From contig NC_081338.1 in NCBI RefSeq assembly GCF_022539665.2, positions 2,232,001 through 2,296,000 of the forward strand: DNA of 64,000 bases. The letters run 5' to 3'. The first letter of the stretch is position 1, and each line of letters opens with the position of its first letter. The position numbers and the translations under genes are program-made. Below, piece by piece: positions 55,501 through 64,000 of this stretch. The stretch is from Daphnia carinata. Lineage: Eukaryota > Arthropoda > Branchiopoda > Diplostraca > Daphniidae. The notes beneath the pieces are model-generated. The model worked only from the letters and a program-made list of their open reading frames with translations. It was not told the DNA's origin and did not search any database.

Positions 55501-58500
55501 AAAATTTCTGTCAAATAAAAAAAGATATATGTGATGATTCCAACAGTTCTATAGATTAAATGTGTCGGCCATTTTATTTACGTTAGGTGCCTTACGCCAT
55601 TCGAACTTTCTTTGTGATTGAAAGGTGTACGAATGACGAACTACCGTGAGCTTCTGGGCATTGGCACTACCACGCCTTCTTCGGGGGGAGAGTTTACTTT
55701 TGTGTCTACTTTTAATGATGTCAAAAGTATAGGGAAATGTTGCCGCCGGGTTTATCGAAGCTCATCATGTCATCCCAGGAGCAACCGCATCATGCTCTTA
55801 GACGCTTGTCTGGTAGTATTCGACAATAAAAAAGAAACTCGGATTTCCCATTCGGAGAGAAACTTGGAGCCAGCAAGTCGAGCAAAGCTCAACAGCAGCA
55901 CCACCCTCGAATCAAAATTTTGACTCCCACTGGCGGAGTCGGCGAAGAGATCAAGCCGTTGCATGCGTGCTCATTTCCTCCAGTGGTAACTCCTCATCAT
56001 TTCTCAACTGCCAATCATAACTAGCAACGGGTAAACATTCTCAATGGCTCCCGTCAGGCATGAGCTTTCCGCCGGCCTATTCCAGCAGCAGCAGCAAGCC
56101 ATCTTTATATTTCACTTATACGCATGAATGAGATAGTGGCATGTGTGCGTACGTAGCTATTCCGCTGTGATTTCCGTGACCGAGCGCAATTTATTATCGC
56201 TTAAGCGTTAGCACTAAAGCTTTTTTTTATGTTGGTGGTGGAGCCCGGGCTACTTACTGTTCGCTGGCTCAACATCTGAAATTCACCTTAGGCCCCCAAT
56301 CATATGCACTGCTCTTATTAACGGAAATTGACCAATGCGGACGCATATATTGATATAGAAATAACATGAATCTAGAGCTATGCGTATCGCGTGTTGGATC
56401 CACGAATAAAATATACACTGGACAAAAAAAAAAGAGAATTTCCCATCTGTATATGAAAGAGGCGGGCAAAAGCGTCTAGACTACTCGTTGCGCAAATAAC
56501 GAGCTTCCTTTGGCTTCAAAATACTAAGAAAAGAGTCTATCGATTTCTTAGAATTATTATTATATAATTGTAGTTTGCTTAAAGGCTTAAAGTTACGCTA
56601 TTCACAAGTTCCTTTGGCTTTTTTACGTCATCCGAGATGTTGTTGCTTTGTCGATTTCAATTGCGATATGCAGAAGCTGATTCGTTAAAGCAATGCCAAT
56701 TACGGTGATGTTTAATTACGCGGGCACTGTGTATAGTACAATTCATTTTAATTTAGAGGTACTAGTTGACAGTCTTCAGCCACACCTGTGTAACTTTTAT
56801 TGAAAACATTCTACGATTAGATGAAGATTAACACGTTTAACAAAATCGCTGACTTTTTAAGTTATCTATGATTGCTCTAATATCTCACGCTCGCCTGCAA
56901 TACATTAAAATTCTAGATATTGAGCTTCGATTAAACGCAAATGACTTATATCTACCAATAATATGACTGCATTCGAAATATGCATACATTACCCATGTCA
57001 CGTCATTACCTGTATTTAGGAAAGTAGGCGAACCACTACTGATTGATTCTGACCAACAGGTTCAACTTGTACCTTCTCTTTGAGATGAAAGCTCCAATTT
57101 TAAAATCTGATCAGGATAATGTCAACAGCGCATCAGCTTCGCCAAAGAAGTTTATACTCGTCAGTCAGCGCAGCACTCAACAGAAAAATTTAACCAAAGA
57201 ATTCCAATTCTTGATTTGCATAATTGCTACATAAGCGGGGCAAAAAAAAGTCCTTGAAAGGAAAGGCAAAAAAGCGAATAGCAAGTTAAATCCTTCGTGA
57301 AATAAAAACGTAGATTCCCAACATAAAAACTGGATCACTTAGACTCTTAAGTAACGCGCTATCTAATATATGTAGATAGACGATCGCCTATACTGAACCA
57401 CTATATACGAAGCTACCGTTCGCTTTGATGAAACTAGTTTTGATCCCGATTCCGGTCTTGTGGCCAAAAATTCCTTTTATGGTAAATCCTACACGACAAA
57501 GCGCTAAACCACAATGTGTCTACGGGAAATTTAATATGCGTACCGGTTAGGTTAGTCCAATCTACAGGACTTTCATAGTATAATGTCGTAATTAACCGAC
57601 GCATTATGTATACTTTTCATCCTGTTATATAGGCCCGGTCTGTCCACCAAAAGAACAGGCTCAATATACAATTCATCGTTAACATGGTCTAGCCTATACT
57701 CTGTGATTGCGTAATGAGCTACACCATTAGCTTTCCGTGTTATCGCATGTTTAAACGGGAATGAAGAGAAAGAGCTTGATGTATCTGGGAAGAGAAATAT
57801 AGACGATGATCATGGTTATGCAGCTGAGATTTTCAAATGTAGTCTACACACAAATGGCAAAAAAATGACGTTGCACGGGGTTTCCGAGTTCTTTATAAAA
57901 ACATCGGCTTCCTAAAACTGTAGCTACAATGTTTACGAAATTCGTATAACTTCGGCAGAGGCAAAGCACAAGTTTAAATTAAACTGGAGCAATTTGCAAT
58001 TTGATGTAGCACATTTGTAACATCACAGTGTTACACTTAATGCCATTTCATAGATTGAGCTGGGAATTAAATTAATGATTAGCCGACGATCTCTTCATTC
58101 TAGGAACAGATTTATCCGTTAAACTGAGTAGTCCAGGTAGCTTTTAATTGGCTGGCAGTGGGTTATTATGCACGTCAGACTACAACCAATCTGCGGCCTT
58201 CTTCTAGTCACGGCCTTTCTTTGCTCGTTAGCGCATGTGGAGATGGAAGTGTAATCAGATCTCAAAGGCACACAGTTATAATGTACGCATGAAACTTAGT
58301 TAAAGTAAAGTTAACCGTTGTAGCAAACATTGCCTGAAACGGAATTCAGGCAAGAAACTATAAGCCACTGTAGTCAAAAATTATTCCTAAAAATAATTGC
58401 AATAGACAAATTATCACAGTAAAGCTTTATTCATAAAAGAAAGGTCTCGTCTACGACGATATCGCGAAACGGTGTTTTCTCAGACCTTTGCGGAAATCCG

Positions 58501-61500
58501 TTGTTGCTAGAAGTGCAATCAGAGCTTCATACTCGATGACTATAATTTTGTTTGTGGCAGTAGTTATAGCGACTCCTGTATATAAGCTGATTATTATTTG
58601 GAAACAGGCCTACATCAGTATATACAGAACAGTCAGGGAGACCAACTGCCAGACATGAATGCGCCGAACAAAAATTGGCAGGTAATTGTTTTTTAAACTA
58701 CGTGTGCGGTTTTCTATGAGAATAAGAGCAAACTAATTTCTAGGTATATACCATCCTTCCGCGGCTTCCTCCCCCCCACAATCTACGGCCAGGATCGTAG
58801 GTCTATAATCTCTCATGCCGTTTAACTTCTTATCCATGTCTGAAATGCTAAAGTTGAAAATGTAATGACACAAGTGCTGTGTGGAGAGTTTAAACGTCTA
58901 GCGCAGTTCTTTTTGCTGATCGTTCTGAGGAATACGCATTCAGTAATCTAACTTTGATTAGACGAATTACTATTTCAAAAAAAAGGGCTTCCGTGTAGTC
59001 CATTTCAAAGTGCAGATAGAAAACGTTTTAGCGTATATTCTTTATGTTGCTAATATCGTTATCAACCTTTTTGAAAACTTCCCGTTAAACAACGCTGCCG
59101 AATGACAAAAAGGATTGAAGAGAAATGTTATATACCATTAGTGTTTTTACTTGTACGATTCAACGTTACGTATGCAGTGACGGTTTCAGCGTTTCCCAAA
59201 ACCAATCAATCAGCATACAAAATAAATGAGGTTGGTTTGATTAAAAGACAAATTTCAAATCACAAATGTGATAATCGCAAACATAACTGACAGCGATGAA
59301 GCAACTGTCCTGCTGTTAACAAATATAGTTCTGTTTGCTGCCAAATTAACGTTTAATCATTTCTGTGATAAATCTTTAGCAAAGCTCTCCAATAATTTTA
59401 GGTAACACATCTGCAAGGTCTACAATCATAATCGCTGTGTCTTGGAGCTGACTTTAGGATGTTTCGAGTCCGCCAAGTCACAATTTGTCTAAGGAACATA
59501 GGTGTTTGACGAATTCTTCCATTTTAAACGTACTTTCTTTTTTTCTTTGCTTATTCGTCGCACCAGTTTTCAATATCCTTTTGTTGTTGTTGTTTTTTAG
59601 CTATAGACCTAATGAGGCGGGGATGACGTTATTTGGTATTCTCAACCGGATTTCTTAACTTAAACGACTGATTAGTGCTCCCATACCAATCGATTTCTCA
59701 GCGAAATTGGCCATACATAAGCCCTGCACTATTATATCAATAGCCATCCTCTTTCAAAAGTTAAGCGATTACGTCAGTTAATTGCCACGTTTTACTTCAA
59801 TCTTAATTCCACATTAGTTTGTTCGTTGACGCATCAAGGGATGCGTTGAAAGTTCAAACTGCCTTTCGATTTAAACAATGGTTTTGGTTCCATTAGTGAC
59901 CTGGTTGATCATTTGAAAAGTTAATGGCTTGCTTTATATATATAATGCAATCACTCGGATAAGGCACAGATGACGGCTTAACAAGGAAACGCAATCAAAA
60001 AAAAGACAAAATGTAGCTTGCCATATAACCTCCGATAGAATATTCTATCAAATGGTGACGATGATGATGTGTCCAAGGATAAAACAGACCGTTGGGGATT
60101 ATCGAAATCCTGGGAATTTCTTTTTTTTTTTCCCGTTTGCGTTTGGTTCCGTTGTGAAGTCCATACTTAACATCGTGACGCTAAAATCGTTTTATTCGTT
60201 TATAATCTGAATAACATTACTTCGACACCATCTGAAGGTTATGCTATAACGGTTCACACTTTAGTCTGATGCCATCGAAAGAAAAACTGTCAAGTGCATT
60301 AGAAACTTCACGACTTACAAACTTTCACGTATACTGTAAATTTTCGGACATGACATTTCATGTGCGTAACAATCGTTTATGGGGCTTTAATAAACGTCAT
60401 CATTTGAGCTATGTTTTCTTTTCGTAACTTAAAGTTATGCAACGTGACCTGCCCCCATGTAAAAGTCCTAGGGCAAAACATTAGTTTTGGAACGTTCTCG
60501 TTTTGCACTGAAGAGTTGTCTGCTAGATGTGCTTGCACTGTCAATTGATTTAACTTACTTAGTTGCTATTACTCACCTTGCTTTAACTGTCGGTATCCGC
60601 ATTTAAATAGTTTCTAGCTAAACTTATCTCTTGCGAGTAACCGCAACAGTAATTGGAATACGCTATAGTTGTGACTTTTGAAGTGCGTAGCCTATACAGT
60701 TCAAAAATGATTTCGTCAGTGTGAAACAACAAACGTATTATTTTGAATCTTTATTTTCATTATTGTCCTTCTTTAAAGAGTCTGCTGGTGACTAATAGCA
60801 ACGAATCGCTAAACAAAACTTTAGGTGAGCCTGCTACGCGATGGGAAAAGGAGGGGGCGCAACTGAAAGTGGGATTGTTATTTCACCCTTCCTCTCGTCG
60901 CTGCTGTATGTAGCCCAACTTTCATAAAAAGAAATGACATCGAAAAAAAAAAAAACCTGCTTGGAGGTTGCTATAAAAAATATCTATTTTTCTTTGCGAT
61001 AATAATTGCATGAGTTAAGTGGTGAAACCAGCTGCAACTTTAACAGTCTAGACATTCATTATTTTTTTTTTGTTTTGTTTTGTTTTCACCTGTAAAAAGA
61101 ACTCTACCGATATCAACGCTTTTATTTTTGTTAAAAACCTGAGTGCGAATTTTGAATTCGCTTGTCCATCTGGATAGAAGAGCTTGAGGAAAGAAACGAT
61201 CAATGACTGTAACTTTCCAGAGAACCGGAAAGTATTGCCTGCATGACTGCATCGTATATTATATGCTTATATATATATATATGTATATATATATGTATGT
61301 ACTGTATATAGTTCGTTTAGTCTACACCACTAAAACATTTGCTGTTGTCGTCTATACGCGGCGATATGTTTTTATGATACACCGTCTATAGCCGTGAGAA
61401 GTCCAACGTTGCCGTGAAGAAAAATCATGGTATTATTACAAAACTTCACGGCGAAAAAAGGATTGTTAGACTTAACTCCAAAAGAAAAAACGAGTGTTAT

Positions 61501-64000
61501 TTTCGAAAAGTATTCATTAGCACAGCTGTAAGCTCTACGCGTAACTCATTTCGGTGCATTTTCTTTTTCCCCTCCTTCTTATATTTACTTTACACGTAAA
61601 AAAATAATGTTAAAAACGTAAGTGGTTTTTTGTTGTGTTTATTCCGGTTTTGTTTTCCCGTTTTGTCTTTTTCTTTTTCCTTTTGTTCATTCGCTTTTGT
61701 CCTTTGATTTTTAAAAGGGGGGTTCGGGCAGAGAGAGTGTCTGGTTTTTAAACGTAATCTACATGATACAGCACAAGGATTTTTGGAAGAAAAATGGGGA
61801 TTCAACAAGCCACTTTGACCAATAACGCCATTCTTGTAGTTAGGCTCCCTAACGAGGAGAATTCCCCGCTAACGCCTGCTAATTAACGATCAATTAAGTA
61901 GCCTATGCGTTGTGTCTGAAAACATTAACTGAACGTAGGTTATATGTTAAAAACTACAACAAATGTGTCAAAACTCAATTCAAACTGCATAGAGATTGTG
62001 TGCGTGTCACGAATTCATTGCGGAAAAAGCTTTTCGTGTCCACATTATTCTTTAAACGAGCGCTAAGAAAATCAATTCAAACGCTGCCCACGAAATGTGT
62101 TATCGATTTTTTTGCATAGCCAGAGTCGATCTGAACCAGAAATGACGCAACGTAAATGAGGGGGTTGCTTACGATTCAAGTATCTTCTTTTTATTTTTTC
62201 TTATGTCTTACCAGCACTCGTGTACTAGACAGCTTTATCAGTGAAACCTGGAACGCTTCCTATCTGTCTGAATTCCATACATTTATAATTAATCAAATTC
62301 CCATGGTATGTACTTATGGTAAGTATTTGTTCTTCTTAGAGGTGAAGTTTTGAGACGGTATCTTGCGAGCGTTGTTCGGAAAGACCGACGTTTGAAAATC
62401 AAACGACTGCTAACGGGCGTTGATTCGATGAAGTAGCTATTCATGTTTGACACGTTGCCGATTTTTCCTATCGAAATTGTGATAGGCCTGCCAATTCAAT
62501 ACGAATTTGAACGTAGCACATTTAAGATATCTCAAGGAGGTCTATTTTCTTAAAGGAGAGGAAAAAAACAATCAGATCAATCTCTTGTAAATCGTTATTG
62601 AAAATTCGTGGTGGCCCTCAGTTGGAAAGCACAATATCCGAGAATGTCCAGTGAAAAAAAAAAAACAATACTTCATAGCTGTAGCTCAAATTCTTAAATG
62701 AAAACAGACGCATTTGTTGTTAACTTTCTACAGTAACCAGTGAAAATAGCAAGGGAAAACAACAAAATATTAGGTGAGAACAGGCGAGGGCTTGGGAAAC
62801 GAGCTGACAACTGAGAGGCCGCTTCAGTTCAGAGACAAGAGTCGACCTCAATCGCTCCTCCGTGTTTCTCTCTTTTTTTTTTTTTTTTTCTTCCCTCTGC
62901 ATGTCCTCGAAAAGAAATTGAGGATGATTGTATTTCCGAGAGGAAACAGCAAAAAGGCGGCGCCCTTGGAGTCTCATTGAGCCCCGAGAGAGGAGGCCAA
63001 TTGGTTTTGGTTGCGGGGGGAAACAACTGAGTGAAGAGGTGCAACAACGCGTAACACGGTAGAATCAAAAAAACTAAAAATATGTTTTTCTATTTTTTAT
63101 TTTTCTTTTTCTGATGCCTTTAGCAGGATCAAAAGCAATTCCGTCATCACGGTCACGCAATCTCAATTATGTTCGTCAATTTTTATTCTTTTTCACACTG
63201 CTGGATTCTTCGAATTTCCTACAATGACGGGGTGACAGATAATGCAACTGTTCCAAAACATGTATAACATATGCGTTAAAGTAGCTGAAATCAAATTGGA
63301 GTGGTACGACTGTTGTCTGTTCATACTGAAATAGCAAAATCATAATAAGAAAAATAAAAATAAACAGTAGATTAAAGTTAACGAAATCCACGTTGCAAAT
63401 TACATGATCCGCTCAAGCAACTTGAAGCGCACGAACCGCTATAAGAAAATTTCGATGAAATTATCATGTAAGTCACGTACGTTGATATAAAGGAAGGCCT
63501 ATCGTATGGTGGTGTTGAAGTGCTGCAACTTGAAAATTGAACGCGGAAGAGAAGCAAAGTTCAACTTTTTACCGCCCACATTTTGTTTCGAATGTTATTC
63601 TGGACCTTTCAGAGAAACAGGATATTTAATTAAAATGTTGCTAAACGGCTACTTAAACGCAAAAGAAAATAACTGCTTAACCAGAAAGCCGTCGGTATTT
63701 CCTGTGCATTCAAACCTTACATTACCGGATACGGCAAGTTGCATCTTTGTGCAAGAACAGCCATTAAGACAGACATGTGGTATTGTTCACGCGCAGGTAA
63801 ACGCAAATAAACACAACTGAATGCATTGTAATTGATTTATAAAGACTGGACAGCTATAATCATTCGCAGTCAGAACTGACGTGTGTGTTAATCATCTTAA
63901 AGGGGAATAGAAACTTAAAAAAAATAAAACCAAAAGAAGTAACTCAATTTGCAAACGATTAGAGAGATCAAACGGTCAAAGCAGCTTTAACACAGCAAAT
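52511..64000. other. Unique-looking sequence, no convincing protein gene
   Basis: Short open frames only (the longest is 104 codons at 63506-63820), none with a recognisable domain or splice-supported neighbours. Low-complexity sites: ATT repeat 53100-53121, poly-A 53178-53199, TA/GTATAT repeat 61258-61310, poly-T near 62872-62890. No transposon ends seen apart from 52380-52510. This may be an intergenic region or a long host intron. Confidence 0.45.
58579..58681 (+). promoter_or_regulatory. Possible core promoter and short first exon
   Basis: TATATAAG at 58579-58586 is followed 36 bp later by ACATCAGTAT, like an arthropod initiator. Then ATG at 58656 opens nine codons (MNAPNKNWQ) up to CAG|GTAATT, a plausible splice donor. 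No second exon could be confirmed, so this is tentative. Confidence 0.25.

Noticed and set aside
55618-55923. 101-codon plus-strand frame
   Set aside because: No recognisable domain, no splice context, and a minus-strand frame of similar quality overlaps.
63506-63820. 104-codon plus-strand frame behind a TATAAAGG word
   Set aside because: Composition is not distinctive and no domain or exon neighbours are visible.

Overview
This is arthropod-like nuclear DNA, AT-rich, with genes built from short exons and introns of about 55-70 nt. That intron style and the mix of transposon families suggest a small-genome crustacean such as a water flea, but no host gene is present that could prove it. From 1 to about 48.6 kb the window is almost solid transposable elements, many nested inside each other. 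From about 49 to 64 kb it is mostly unique-looking sequence in which I recognise no gene.

Layout. 1-2117: 5' half of a hAT element (minus strand) that cuts into a broken FAR1/MULE-type transposase gene (2120-3500). 3860-4650: tandem repeats and a fragment of an element with a PHD finger. 7421-18649: a four-level nest: a ~1 kb TA-flanked MITE holds a MULE, the MULE's right end holds a Gypsy retrotransposon, and the Gypsy 5' LTR holds a 2.3 kb insertion with an intact four-exon DUF4806 gene. Target-site duplications mark each step (TA, CCCAATTAG, GGGCA, TATCC). 19876-25731: a complete MULE with ~356 bp near-identical inverted repeats and an intact 10-exon, 760-aa transposase joining a PHD-like finger, a FLYWCH finger and a MULE domain. 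It sits in a 61-nt intron of a decayed minus-strand gene (19506-28618). An exon of that gene was also hit by a short element with CACAGC termini (25846-28147).

31800-42400: a larger relative of that CACAGC element, with two genes in a row: a zinc-finger plus Tnp2/CACTA-like transposase gene (32059-40439, broken by two Tc1-like elements and another insertion), then a second gene (about 40.5-42.4 kb). The short copy keeps the ends and the start of the second gene but lacks the transposase. I read this as an autonomous/non-autonomous pair of a two-gene element; it is the best candidate here for a poorly described system.

42.6-48.6 kb: a PHD-finger gene remnant, a hAT-type MITE, a third Tnp2-like C-terminal fragment and an 868 bp fold-back MITE. 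49-64 kb: microsatellites, a hAT-related terminus, tRNA-like and TATA-like sites, and no convincing protein gene. Order of events from nesting and damage: outer MITE, then the first MULE (decayed), then Gypsy (LTRs differ at 2 of 171 positions), then the DUF4806 insertion (intact). The second MULE also looks recent.
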